Source: Atrichornis clamosus (lineage: Eukaryota; Chordata; Aves; Passeriformes; Menuridae). Taken from it: DNA of 64,000 nucleotides. This document shows, in pieces, positions 29,083 through 42,406 of this stretch (position 1 is its first letter; each line of letters starts with the position of its first letter). Under the pieces are notes generated by a model. That model searched no databases. It was not told the DNA's origin and saw nothing but the letters and a program-made list of their open reading frames with translations. Location of the stretch: positions 310,001-374,000 of the forward strand of contig WBMZ01010826.1 in assembly GCA_013400975.1 (NCBI GenBank), read 5' to 3'. A program made the translations under genes and the position numbers.

Positions 29083-29098
29083 TTTTTTTTTTTTTTTT
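29083..29098. repeat. T16 homopolymer
   Basis: A pure run of 16 T followed by AAGGAAAAAACT. No retrocopy body is recognised on the - strand beside it. Confidence 0.9.
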
Positions 29099-30459
29099 AA
29101 GGAAAAAACTTTGGTAGTTTTGGGTTTCATAGCTATCAGTTTACAACCTGTCTCTGGGCAGTCTTTGAGTGACAAAATCTACTGACAGCAAACAGTGCCA
29201 CTGCTGCAGTCTGCTTGAGGAAATGGGCTCCTTGGAGTCAGTACAATCAACTGATGCAAAATGAGATAACCTAGTTTCAAGACTGCTGGATCTGTAAAAG
29301 CAAATAAAAAGAGTTGGGAGGGGAGAAAGCAAAACAAACCCACAAAACTCCTAATCTTGTGTCAGGTTTAAAAAAAAAAAGAAAAAGGTCGTTCATAATC
29401 CCATTTTATTAAAAGCCACGTATAGATAGTGTGCAGGTTTTCAATCTGATGAAGGCAGAAGCTGGGTGTAGGGAAGAATCCCTGAGCATTTCCAGCAGAA
29501 GCAATCTGATGAGAGCTTTGTTTGAAGAGATACGGGGCTATTGCACATTCCTGTCCAGTGTTCTGCCATAGTGCACTAGGATATGACACTGCCAAATGTG
29601 ATAGACTTCCCTGACAGCACAGGAGCCTGCCACTGGTACCCGTGCCTTTGTGATCTATTGCAGTCTAGCTCGTTTGTTTTTTTTTTAGTTCTATATCTTA
29701 AAAGAATATATTCTACTTATTAGTAGTGGCTTGGTTTACAAAAGCTGAGAAGAATATGTGAGTTCCTCTTATAAATGTCTAAAATTGGTGGGTTTTTCTT
29801 CAAAATAGCAGGAAAGGAGAAAAAGTACAGTCAAATGTATGGTGTAGCACACTTCTAACGCAAAGCTACACACTGTGCTGCTGCTTCTGTTTGCTGGGAA
29901 GGAGATAATGCTGTCTCCTCTGTGCATGATTTTCTTTGAAACCCACTACACAACGTTTAACAGAAGGCGTTAGTATAATCTGTGTTTTGCATAAGGGATG
30001 TCATCACATTCAGCAGCAACAAAGTTCCTTTGAAAAAAAAAGTGGGGAGGATTTTTTTTTTATTTATTTGAAGTAGCTTAGTAGCTGAACAGGGCAAAAA
30101 TTATCATAAAGTGACTGCAGCATTCTCAGAAATGTCCTTAGTGCTGTTTGCATTTATTCTTAAGTGTCTGCACTGGCGTTTACATCTTTGCTGTTCCTTA
30201 AAGCAACATTGTAGGCGGTAGGAACAGCGGCAGTCTCTTGGCTGGGTTCCCATCCCTTGGGAAGCCCCAGATACTGTTATGTCAGTAGGTTTCCCCAGTG
30301 CTTCATGGTGAGGGTTTACACAAAAAGCAAACTCAGAAAGTGCATTTCTCACCCCATCCCCAACTCGCTTGTTAGACAGACTTTGACTTTTGTACTTTAA
30401 ACCCCAATTCCAGATTAACCCAGGGTGCTGCTTCTGGTTAACTCCCTGAAATGAATTAG

Positions 30460-30912
<453 letters not shown>

Positions 30913-33900
30913 TAAACATACAGGTGCATAGGAGATGGGAGGGGCAGTTCAGATAAAAAAAGACAAAGGGAATGCAGGCTATGCACAAAATGTATGTAAT
31001 TTCAAAATCCGATCCCTATGTCTGATGGTTTAGAATCAAAATCTCATTTGTGACATGCATGGTACTAGGCTGGGGCCTCCAGTTGTTGACTGCAGGCTCA
31101 GTCAGAGATAAATTGGGAAGAATTACAGTTGTGTGAGATGCTGCTTTAAGGGGATGCATTTTATTAACAACAGGGAATAAAAATCTATCAAAAAATCTGT
31201 ATTTCTTTTGATGCCACATACCGAATGGGTATAACTTCATAAATTAAAGGTTCTGTATCTTTACTGGCTGCTTAGATAATCCCTTGGGTTTTATGTATTT
31301 ATTAGAGTTAGCCTTTCCTCAACCATCTGAGCTATGCAGTCTGCTCTTGCCTAAAGAAACTGGGTCTGTTACCTTGCCTACCACTGTCTCCAGATAAAGC
31401 TGAAAACAATGACTGTTTGGAGGCTGATGATTGTCCCTGGGACCAGAAGTCATCCTTGGTGATATCTAAAAACCTGCTACTTGCCTTCAGTGCAACCCTA
31501 GAAAGTCAGCTTTTGAGGGTAGTACACTGTGGTCTGAACTCCAAACCTCTCCAGCTGGAAGCCAGTTCTACCCATAGACTCCAGAAGGGGAAGGTTGTTT
31601 TCCACCTTTTCCCTTCTTTGGAGGCCAGAGTTGTTTATTTTGACCCCCAGTCACAGTTTTGGCTGGTTTAAGGAAGTTTAAGCCCAGTTGCTTATGGTCC
31701 ACACTGGAACTCGGGGAGACACTTGGCCACGTGTTGCTGATGCCATCCCACATCAGGACAGTCTGTAACTTCTTGACTGAAATGTGAATTCAAGCACCTA
31801 AATGGGCAGTGGGATGTTTATTGTGTGTCACTGGATGTGATCTGGAGCAGCTGAACATTGGCACCTCACCTCCAGAGGGGGAGAAATAGGAATTCCTGCT
31901 CTCCCTGGGCTGCTGGATAAGGGCATTAAGGGCAGTGGGGTACTGCATGCCAGGCCAAGCCTTGCTGCCTGTGCTGCTCCACCAGCTGATCCCCTGGTCC
32001 CTGCCAGCATCCTGCAGCTCCCAGGGCCTTGCTCCTGCCCTGTGCACCCAGGGGATGTGGCTCAGCAGAACAGTCCCGAGCTGGGGACTGGCCACACGCT
32101 CTGGCCTCCTTCTCCATGTGCCTGCAGTGCCATTTAGCACTGCCCAATGTTGTACTGCCTAAAACATTCACACAGTATCATGGATTTATTGAAATGCACC
32201 CCTTTTTGGCTCTCCTTGGCCCTGAAAAACACGGTTCTACAGTGTTTCCCTGATTGCTTGAAGTTTGATGGCACAGTTGGCTCTGTGCTGCTCTGAACTT
32301 GATGTGACCTCAGGGACTATTCCCAGGGGCCAGAGCTCAGGAACCCTGCAGCAGGAGCCTGTTTGCTTGGTGCCAACAGAAGGTGTCACTCACCAGACGC
32401 CCTGGGTTATGTTCTCAAAACTGAGGTTTTAAATATTTCCTTCTGCATCCTGCTGAGGCAATATTGGGAGTTTGTTTTTTTAAGTGGTGGTTTTTCTTTC
32501 TGCCACCACCGCCATCCCCTCCTCTCTTCTTTTCGTGTTGCAGTTGAGTTGTCTTTCTGGGTTTTTTTTATTCCCAAGTTTCCTTCCCCTCTGTCCCGGT
32601 TCTGCAGTGCTTTTGTAGTTTATGACGGCAGTTTTATTTGCTTCTCCAAATTTCTCTGTGGTGCTTTGGTTTCATGCATTACTTTACAAGAGCTTTTAAT
32701 TTTTAATTTGTATTTATCCAGAGATAAGGGTTTTGAATAAATTACTATTAAAGATACCAAGAAGAAACTATTCTCCTGCCCAATCCTACCACTAAGCTAG
32801 TTTATTTAGATAGTAGCTCTCACTTTTCTTAGTACTCTGTGCACTTCTTGATCTATTATATAGCTCTTAGTTAAATAGGTACTTATTTTTTTTAAGTAGG
32901 AGCTCACATTTACCATGAAAAGTACCATCTTTACAATAATGACTTCTGCATTTTCAGAGCCCAGGAACAAATAGCTTTCATGGTGGATAGAAAGAAAGAT
33001 AGACTTAAATAATCATATTTCTGATGAAGATGATGATGAATAAATTTTGTGCATGGTGTGCAGCAAGGCCAGGAGCTGCCCAAGCTCTTGTGAGATGCAC
33101 AGGCTGCTCAGAGCTTTACAGAACTGGGCGAGTGTGGCAACACTGAATGCAGAATGAACTTTCTTGCAGGAGCTGTGCATGGATATTTTTATTTTATTCA
33201 CAGTTCGGAGAGAGATTCTGTGAGCTGATTTTAGACTCTTTGGGGTGGAGGACACCAGGACTGTTGGGGTCTCTAGGGAGGGTTGATGGATGCCATGAAT
33301 TGCAGCAGTTCCAAGACATCAGTCCAGTTCTACTGCACTCCTCAGGTGACCTGGTCTGGTTTTATTTCTCTCTCCCAAAGGTAGTGCTGGCAGTTAAATC
33401 TTCAGGGCATGGATTTCCAGAGCCCCTACTTTCTTTGTATCTCCCCATCTCCCTTTGCCTTGACAGTTCAGGCTCTGCTGTCACATTTTTATTTTCAATA
33501 ACTCCAATGGCAGGTGACTAAAATGCCTCTTTGGCAGCTTCTTCCAAGTCCTGCATTGGTGATTCTCTCAAAGGTGGAGGTCTGTCACAAACAGGGAAAG
33601 GTCTGTGCTCTTCATCTCACCTGCATGTCCATCTTCGCTGGCAAAGCCTGGCAGGGGCTCTCTCAGCAGAGACATCCCTGCAGAGGAGCTTCTCTCTGAA
33701 TCAGCACCCTCTGCCCCCAGGGCAGCTGCAGCGCTCCAGAACTCCTTGTGCTGTAATGGCTTTGTGTCACTGCAGTGCAGGCTTACGCCTGGGGACAGTA
33801 AATCTCACCACTTGTGTTCCCCCACTGCAGCCTCATGCCGTGCTCTTACAACAACTTATCCATCACTGCCTCCCCTCCTGTCCAATCCCCTGCTGAAAGC

Positions 33901-35499
33901 CTCTGGGAAGGAGATTTTCAACGGAGCCTCCTATTCTCCTGGAAGGGCGTTGTGTGCTGTCTACCTGCTCTTCTCTGCCTTTCTAAAAGCTTTTCTTCAG
34001 GTGTCTGACTGTTTCTGCTTTTGTTAATTCTTTCCCCACCAGGCTGGAGGGCAGTGACAGGGAAGGAACCAGGATTTTCTTGCAAGGCAAGTTGAAAAGC
34101 TGCGCTCTGGCTGATATTTAATTGTGCACATTGTGCTCATATGAACAGTGCTCATAAAAGTGCTCTGTGGCATTACAAAAGACAGCACCTGAGCCTTGTT
34201 ACAAAAAGAGAGCAGCAGTGCTTTAAGGGTTGCTGATCATCTGCATAAGACAAAGAGGCAGTTCAGAGAGTGACATGTTAAGCCAGGATTTGGTAAATAA
34301 TTGTATTCCTGCAGTGCTTCGGAGCAGTGCCGCAGCTCATACAGTAACATTTACAGAGCTGGGTTAGTGCTGCTGGTAGTGCAGTTTAAAACTGATCTGA
34401 CCAGAAGAAGCAGCCTGTGAGGTGAGGTCAGGACTAGAAGGTAATTTCCTGTGCCAGTGGACACAGAGGACTGGTTGCAGGAGTCCTCCTGATTGCTGTC
34501 ACTGAGTGCAAAGCCTGCAGCTGACTGACACATCTGGGAAAGCTGAATCTACTCTTTTTTTCTATTTATTTCTCTTCCTGACTGATGGATGAGATTGTAG
34601 GGTTTATCCTAACAGTTATCCCCTTGATAAGCTTATTACAACTCCAGCGAACTCATGCAAAAAATATATTATATAATGGAGGCTTTGCAGTCTGAAACCA
34701 ACACAGTCTGAGCTGCCTGAACAAGGAAAGACTTCTGGCAGGCCCCACTCAGTCTTCACCTGAGCGCAGCCCCCAGCTCTCTGCATGGCCTTGAGGAGGT
34801 TGTTTCACCTTTTCTGCCCCCATTTCTTAGGCTCTAAGCGGGAGAGAAGTGGTGCCTCCCATGTGGACCCTTGGGAGGGTCTGGTGGATAACGAGCCATG
34901 TTGTCCACAGGTGCTGACGACTGCCAGAGCTGCACAGAGCTGCAGTCATGCCCAGTGTCCACACAAGGTGGGAAAGATGTGAAGTTGCTGAATGTAGCAA
35001 TTTGCTGCCTGTCCAAAGCACAGACATACTCACAAAGCTCACTGGAAATTTTCCGAGCTTCTCTTCCAAATCCAAAGTTATATCTGCTTTCTCTGATATA
35101 AAAAAACATTGTACCTTGTTTATTAATAACAGAAAGACTGGATAAGCAAGAGTCCCCATTGCATGAAGCTCCTCTCTCACCCTGAGGAAGGACAAGAAAT
35201 GAGGAAAGGGCAAACATTTCGACAAGTTGCCCAGAGTAGTGCTAGAAGAGAGTCAGGTACTGCAGTGATAAGTGATGGACGAGAGGCTCAGCTGAATGAC
35301 AGTCACCTTTTGTGTCACTCTGCAGGGATATAATTGTGTGCCCTTTTTCCAAACCCTGTTCAAAATCTTGGTGTCCAGCAGCAATACAAAATGTCTCCAA
35401 CCATAAAGGCATTAACAAGATTTCTATGAACTTGTGTCCTCAGAGTCAGATTTATCTAAACAGCATCTTCATGGTGTCTGAGAACCAGAGATGCGTAGA

Positions 35500-35720
35500 C
35501 AAATTTGAGGTAATTTAGAGAAGAGCAACACAAATGATTAAAAGACTGAAGGAACTGATGTGAGGAAAAAAAGATTAAAAGATGTGAATATGCATGACTT
35601 GGCCTAATGACAGCTAAAGAGGGATAAATGTCTCTAAGTGTTTGAAGCCCCAAGGAGGGGAGTTGCCTGAAAGCATGCATGGGAATAACAACAATAAGGA
35701 CCACTGGGATGAATTTGAGA
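35500..35720 (+). mobile_element. Decayed CR1 LINE fragment (reverse transcriptase 3' part)
   Basis: In one frame it translates to RRATQMIKRLKELM and in the adjacent frame to CEEKRLKDVNMHDLA. Those are the CR1 patterns R-R-A-T-x-M-I-x-x-L, E-K-R-L-K-x-L-N-M and F-D-L-A. Stops and at least one frameshift interrupt it, so the copy is old and inactive. The + strand is CR1 sense, the same sense as the gene. Confidence 0.75.
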
Positions 35721-35723
35721 CTC

Positions 35724-35763
35724 AGCAAATTAGTCTAACACTAAGCAAATTAGTCTAACACTA
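35724..35763. repeat. 20-base tandem duplication (2 copies)
   Basis: AGCAAATTAGTCTAACACTA occurs twice with no gap and no mismatch, followed by a short partial third start (AACAAAC). Confidence 0.9.
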
Positions 35764-36160
35764 AACAAACACAAAGCCCACCTGTAAGCCCTGTATCTGT
35801 CAGTGAGGGTAAAGAAAAGTGATGGAGAGAAGGAGAAGAGGATTTATGTCAAAAAAGCTACAAATGCCCATGAGCTATATTTTGGCAGTGACAGAGAGTG
35901 GCAGTTCGAAGGCAAGACTCTACAGAGGAAAAAGGGTTGGTAACTGTGAGAGAGCAGATGGAAGATCCCTTATTTCTCAGACACATTTTAAAGAGCCTCC
36001 AAAGTTATGCAGAAGAGCACTTTGCTTCAGGAAAATGGAGAATCTGACAGGTAACAACGACAGTTCCAACTCTGCTCTGTGATGACGAGGAAGTAATAAT
36101 AGAAGCTGATACCCAATACCAGCATGTATAAATTACTTAGTTCATCATAATAAGAAATTA

Positions 36161-36174
36161 ATTGATCGATCAAT
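36161..36174. repeat. Perfect 14-base palindrome
   Basis: ATTGATCGATCAAT equals its own reverse complement. This could occur by chance in AT-rich DNA; no element around it is recognised. Confidence 0.7.
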
Positions 36175-39100
36175 GTACTTAAGGGCATTAAGTTTCAGAA
36201 AAGAGTGTTGGAATAAGTATGAAAAAGGATGCTTCCGAGGGAGCCTAAGTGAATTAGGCACTAACACTCTGTAACAGTTCAATTAGGCTTCTTTGAAAAG
36301 CCCACACTACCCTGGTGCTTTGAAATCCATTTGTGGGAAGAGCAGACAAATTCAGAAAGATGCCATAATGAAAGTACAAGAAGCTTCAATTTCTCTGAAA
36401 GTGAAAAACGTAAGGGATGAGCAGTAACCCCTGTGATTTCCCAGGGATGGGCTGCTCAAAGAGCTCCAATTTGAATGAAGCCTTTGCAGACACTCAGCTC
36501 CCAATACAGGCTTACAGAGGAAGAAGAAAAGGCAGCAGCAGGAATGGAATCAGTGCAGGAACATGCCCTTAGCTATATATTGCAGGAAGAAACTTCATTA
36601 AGTAAAAAAGAGGATGCAGGTGATATTAGCAGTTCGTGACATTCCCTCCCTAATAAACTTTTACATTTTTTTGAAGGGATACCTGTGACAGAAAATCTAC
36701 AGAATTATTTAAGTTTTAATTGGTTTGAGGATCTCCCTTGTCTCTCAGTCTGCTCAGTCTCTTCATTTGTGTCTTTTCCAACACATTTTCCTGTTTTTTA
36801 CAAAATCTTTCTCTGCTGTTGCTGAAGCAACAGCCTTACAAAGACCCACATCCACAAGCAGCTCCTCACACATGCTCTCTTGCCTTGCCTCATGCTGCAT
36901 GTGGCCCCAGCACTCATGACCAACCTCCAGAAACAAAATCATATTATATCAAAGGCAAGAAGCATTTTGGATAGTTACTGCACATGGATTCGTGTGGCAG
37001 TGCGTTGTAGCAATGGAGGCATCAAGAGTTTACTTGGTTCTATGAAGCACCTGAGGAGCTTCATCTGTTTTGTTGTTGGCAGTGTGCTTTTGAGGTGATC
37101 TGTTTGCTGTGTTGGAATAGGTGACTGCCCGTAAGCAAAAGAAACACCACTTACCTCTGGCACCCTTTGGGTGTACTTCGAGGGGTTATTTTGTAGAGTT
37201 TAGTCAGCAAGCTAGCGACGGCATGGTAAGTGAGGGGTTTTTTAATCCTTAGTATCAGGCAAATTCCAAGTGTGATGGATCAGTGATTTATCTTCCTGTG
37301 CATGTGAAAACCTCTGATCATATTACTGCTGGAAATAGCGACCCGAGTGCTGCTTTGCCAACAGCTCGGAGAGCAGGACAGCCGCTCACTGGTGACATTA
37401 CAGTGTTTAGTCAGCTGTGCTGCCATAAAGATGTCACGTTGAAACCTGATTGCAGGAAGACAGAGGGGCTGCTCTTTCCTTCTTGCTGGGCATGAGATTT
37501 ATGCACATGGCATCCTGCCACCGAGCCACCAGCTGAACCCAGTGCCTGCAAACCAGATTTTCTGCCACATGTTTATCTCATGCTATTATGAGGCTGTCGG
37601 CTGACATGCTACCAAGCCTTTGGGTTTAATCTGAAGGCAGCATTGCAATTCCAAGAAGTCAATGTGGGTGATTAGTAAGTATTCCAAGCACACCAGAAAG
37701 CTTAGTTGGGCTTGGATATGACCTTGTGTGTAGGAGTGTGCAGGAGTTTACTGGAAATACAGTGTGCCTTTGTAAAACTCAGTGGTTAGATGTATCAAAG
37801 CAAGTCCCCTCATTATCAAGTAGCAGGGCAGCACCTGTAAAATCTAGCAAAAAAAGGCATATTTCTGAGAATGGCAAAGCAGTGCACCAGCATCTTTGGC
37901 CTCCCCAAACCAGCCAGTTGCCTGTTGGGCTTGCATTTGGAAACTTGGAGCCAGCAATACTTTGAATATCAGGTTGGGTCACCTGTGGGGGAAGCCTGGG
38001 CTGAGCTGGAGCTGGTTGTAGGGAGGGACCACTCGTGTCACCTCCAGCGTGCCAGCTTGCATGGCCACCATGCCACGTTCCCAGTCATCACAGGTCACTG
38101 GGTGGTTCATCACCTGGCCACAGACTGGTGTTTTTTAATTAGCATGTCCTGTTCCCATTTGAAGGAGTGTAGTGCAAAGGGAACTGGTTTTGTTTCAGGT
38201 CTGCCCCTGATGGTTTCCTCTGTCCTAGGAGGTTCTTGCTGCAGACCTCACATTGGAACGGTGCACGACGTGAGGCGAGTCTGAACCCAGGGTTCATATG
38301 AGACAACGTAAATCTCCTTCAAGGCTCTCAGATGAATCAAATATATTACTGCTTCATAATGTTTTTAAAAGCTACTGCAAGTATGCATAAAGAGCTGAAA
38401 CAGCAGTTTATTGGAGCAAAACCCTGTTGTAACGTGGGTAATCTTCTGTGTTTGTATTTCTAGCTGAAGCCTGTTTCTTTAGGCAGATGCTACAAAGGGG
38501 CCTTTGTAGGGACAACAGTAAACCAGAGAGACAGATGAGTTATAAGGCATAAGGGAAACATTATTTTAACCTCCTTGGGCATTACTTCAAAAATGTTAAA
38601 ATTCTTGAGAGTTTTCCCATGGAGCATTTAAGGAGCAGGAAATATGACTCTGTAGCAGTAAACATACTTCCTTTAAGCCTAATTGTATACTGTTGTGGCC
38701 CAAGTCTATGCAGGAGGACAATGAGAGTCCTTTTGGAGAATACTTGTGAGGATTTTACTGGATTAGAGATTTGAGAATAAAAAGATTATTTTTAATGTGA
38801 TAGTGAAGTGGGTTTTGTAACTGAGACTGTGAAGATGCCAGAACAAAGCCCACTTGCAAGCTAGCATTCATAATACTGATGTAATCAGCAGGAGAAGAAA
38901 TGTCATTAAAAGTTTAGCAAAGTAAATGTCCTCACTCAAACTACCAGTCAGGAATAGAAAAATCATTATAGTGTTTTGTAATCTCGTTTGCCAAAGCACT
39001 GACCTGCCTAATGAGATGGGAGTAACTTCTGTATGAACAGATTATTAGGGAAAGGCTTGAAAGGGTCAACTTCAAGGTTTTGCTGCTCATGTTGATCACA

Positions 39101-39318
39101 TATTCCTCTGAGTCAATGCTGACCCAATGATAACACTTAGGCTTCCTCATAGCATGATCATGACCGTCTGAAATCAGCACCCAGGACAAATGGAACCAAA
39201 AACTCCTGTCAGAGGGGAAAATTAATCACCCTCCAATTTGGATTGGCATCTGGTTGTAGACACCTCAATACACCACGGTCTGAGGAACACACTGCCTTCC
39301 CCAGGAGCTGAGGGCTCA

Positions 39319-39395
39319 CAGTTTTAGCCCAGAAGGGGACATTGATGTTCTCTGCTTCCCCTGATGCTTGATGCATCCTCTCAGCTCACATTGCT
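39319..39395 (-). mobile_element. Possible ancient CR1 3' end
   Basis: The + strand reads TTTTAGCCCAGAAGG, then CATTGATGTTC, then GATGCTTGATGCATCC. It is similar to the copy near 40040 and to the reversed 3' end of an old amniote CR1 (TTTTAGGCCAGAAGGGACCA). Short and highly diverged. Confidence 0.4.
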
Positions 39396-40039
39396 CTGGG
39401 GACTGTGAAGTGTGTTGACTAAATCTCTGTTAATTATAACATGAGTTTACACATGTCTGGCTGACAAGTAAGTCCTTGGCTTGTGTGAACCCATTTAGGT
39501 GTCTGAATCTGGAGCTGCCTCTCTCCCCCAAAATGTTTAGGTAATTAGGGAAATATAAGGTGATGTAAGATTTTTCCCTCCCTGTTTTTTATGAAACAGA
39601 CTTGTGATTGCAGGCTGGTGGAAGATCCTGCTTTCTGTTCAGCCTCTGAAATCAGTATCAGTGAAACAGGTGCCTTGAAGCAGGCCAGACAGCATCTCTC
39701 AGAAGTCTCTGCTCTACCAAGTCCCCAGTGACTGTCCAAAAAGATTTTGCTCATGTGGCAGCAGTGCCCTGGCTCCTGCAGAATCACCTCAGCCAGGAGC
39801 AGAGTATCTGGCAGCATCCCACACAGCAAGAACTTTACGGACAAGATCTTCTGCTGATGTAAAATCTGAACAGTTCCTTTCACTCAACAGGAGCTCTGCT
39901 GAGGTTCACATCACCTGAGAGAAACAGTCTTGATGGCGTTCAAAAACTTTCCTAGCATTTTCAACAATAAATTCATGAGATTTTTGCATATTGGTGTACA
40001 TTCCCAAGGAGCTGAGGCATAGTCTCCCATGTTTATTAG

Positions 40040-40155
40040 TTGGTAATTCCTAATTTTAGGCCAGAAGGAGCATTAATATTCCCCACTTCACCCTGGCATG
40101 TGATGCAGGCTGAAGAGTAGTCGTAAGTGATTCCCAACAAAGACCTGAGAAATAT
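40040..40155 (-). mobile_element. Ancient CR1 3' end
   Basis: The + strand reads TAATTTTAGGCCAGAAGGAG, then CATTAATATTC, then GATGCAGGCTGAAG and GTGATTCCCAACAAAGACCT, in the order expected for the reversed tail of an old amniote CR1 subfamily (GGCCAGAAGG.., ..ACACAGGCC.., ..ATTCCTGCA). It is inactive. Confidence 0.6.
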
Positions 40156-42337
40156 TTCTCCTTGTCCAGCCAGCACCTGCAGCCAAGCAGGGGGAAGAAA
40201 ACGTCCCTGGAGTTGCAGGCACAAACCACAACTTCAGAGACCCAAGGTTGCTGAATTTGGCAATGTGCCCTGTGCAGGTATTCTGCTGCTTTAAAGATGA
40301 CTGTTAACATCAGTAGATGCAGTAGATATTTCATAGCTGTTTAAGGAACAAGGGAAAGACAAGAGAGAATGGAGGGCAAATAACAGATGGTAAGGAGGTT
40401 GAAATGCTTTATGGTGCTTATTCCGGTCTTAACTGAAAAGGATAATAGTAACAGGATATTTAGTACAATCACAGCTAACGGAGCTGGGAAGCCTTCATAA
40501 GGGAGAATCCAAAAGAAAAAGGCTGCTGATTGCCTAAATCACTTGAATATTCTTAAATCAGTGAGGCTAAATGAAATTCACCCTTGACTATAGTGCTTAA
40601 AAGAGCGGGTGCGAAAAGACATTGCTTTATAAAAGCATCTCCTGTCTTGTGGAGACGCGGTGATGGTTCCTACTCCTCAAATCCCTTGGAGAAAAACACT
40701 GCAATTCTCTGTACCCTTAATGCTCCCAGCGCCAAGCCCGAGTCGTGACTGCGTGTGGTCATGCACACACACACAGAGCCAGCTTTTTGTAGCTGTTTGA
40801 GCAAAGGGAGGAATAAGAGTGAAGAGTGACATCGATTTTGATATGTGACATCAACTTTCAAGCTGATGAAAGGGAGCAACATGTTCTAATTATTATTCCC
40901 CTTCAAAATAAGCCACAAGCTCAGACAAAGGAGGAGAGAAAGGAGGGGGGGAATCCAGGAGAGAAACAGAATCACATTTTCTCACTTATCTAATTAAAGC
41001 AAGGTGGGCGAGCGAGAGGAAGAGTTCACTGTGCTCAGGCAGCAGTGCTGCCCCATTTATTCAGGGAATGGTGGGAATTGGAGGCATTATCTCCAGTGGA
41101 CCTGTGGGAATTGTCCCATCCCTGCTGGAGGGAACCTGTTCTCCCAATGCTAATTCACACTCATCTTCAGGAAATGGTGGTGCCTGTGGAACCCCATCTC
41201 CTAATTCAGTGACACACCTGTTTGTGCTGGTGTTTTGCGTTGCTTTGTGTTGTGGCTGCCTCCAGTACTGACCAGCCTCAGGCGTGTCCAGGGCAGCTCC
41301 GGCGTGTCCCACCACACCAAAGGAAGGTGCTGGCTCCTCTGTACACTCCATGTATTTTCCAACTTTATTTAAACTGCCCTTCAGTGACTTGTACTGCTTC
41401 CCGAGCAGCCTGTAGTGGGAATTAACCTTCGCTGCGGGGTTGTCTGGCTCGTCCCCAGGGTACCCTCTCTCCACATTATTCCCATGTCCTGATGCCACGT
41501 TTTGTCTTGGCTCTCGTGTAAGGTTAAACGCCTCCAACCTTCTTAAAAAAAGCACTTCCTGAAGTCAGAGCTTTGCCACCCACTGCCATATGTCCACTGC
41601 TCCCTCTCTTACACGGTAACGACATTAAGATATCTGCAGCCAAGTGCCTGACGTTTGTGGCTCCAGGGAAGGAGCAGCCGTTGTACCTCCTAGAAGGCGC
41701 CTCAGAAATAGATTTCAGCAAGGGAAAAGAGGAGTGTCTTTTTTTATGGTTTGAGGTTGATGAAGTGATCTCAAGCCCTACTCGGCCCTGTGCCACACCA
41801 GAGGTAACAGTGAGGAGTCAGGAACTTACTGCTCACAGGGGTGGGTTTTTTTCCAGAAGAGAAGCACTGTCATTTTTCCATCCCTTTTGCCTCACCAAAC
41901 AACTTTTTTATCTCCAAACAACTGCAGGGTGTCCAGGTTTCAGTTCTTCACGCTGTACCTAAAATTGGCAGCCCCAGTGTCGAGGAGAGCTGATAAGCAG
42001 GGGACTGGGAGTCACCCTGAGACCTCAGTCACCTCCTTGGGGCCATGAATCTGCAGGCACCTGTGGGGCTCAGCTCCCCACAAATCATTGCATTTTTGCT
42101 TTGACAGAGCTTGCACTAGGCTGATGTGGTTCTCCAGCAGGAGAGCAGTGGGAATTGGGAGGCAACATCCCTTGTTTTCCTTCTAAATTAAGCCTGCTTC
42201 TTCAATTCGGGCGGGAAAAGGAGAAGCCCTGGAAGCAGTCACGGGTGTCATTGTACGCTCCACCTTCTTGGCTAGCCCATTACCCAGTTCAGGCCATATC
42301 CCTGCCTTCCCATCTTGCTGTGTGCCTGCTCCATTCC

Positions 42338-42340
<3 letters not shown>

Positions 42341-42406
<66 letters not shown>
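42341..42406 (+). repeat. (CCTGCT)11 hexanucleotide microsatellite
   Basis: Eleven uninterrupted CCTGCT units, 66 bases, with no mismatch. On the transcribed strand each unit holds a UGCU (YGCY) word. It lies about 1.1 kb upstream of the exon at 43528. The open frames across it on both strands (Ala-Pro, Cys-Ser or Gln-Glu repeats) are artefacts of the repeat. Confidence 0.97.

Noticed and set aside
34755..34850. MIR-like core (GGCCTTGAGGAGGTTGTTTC)
   Set aside because: Similarity limited to a few words, too weak to list as a feature.
40764..40775. (CA)6 and, at 13244-13256, a (TG)6 run
   Set aside because: Too short to count as microsatellites.
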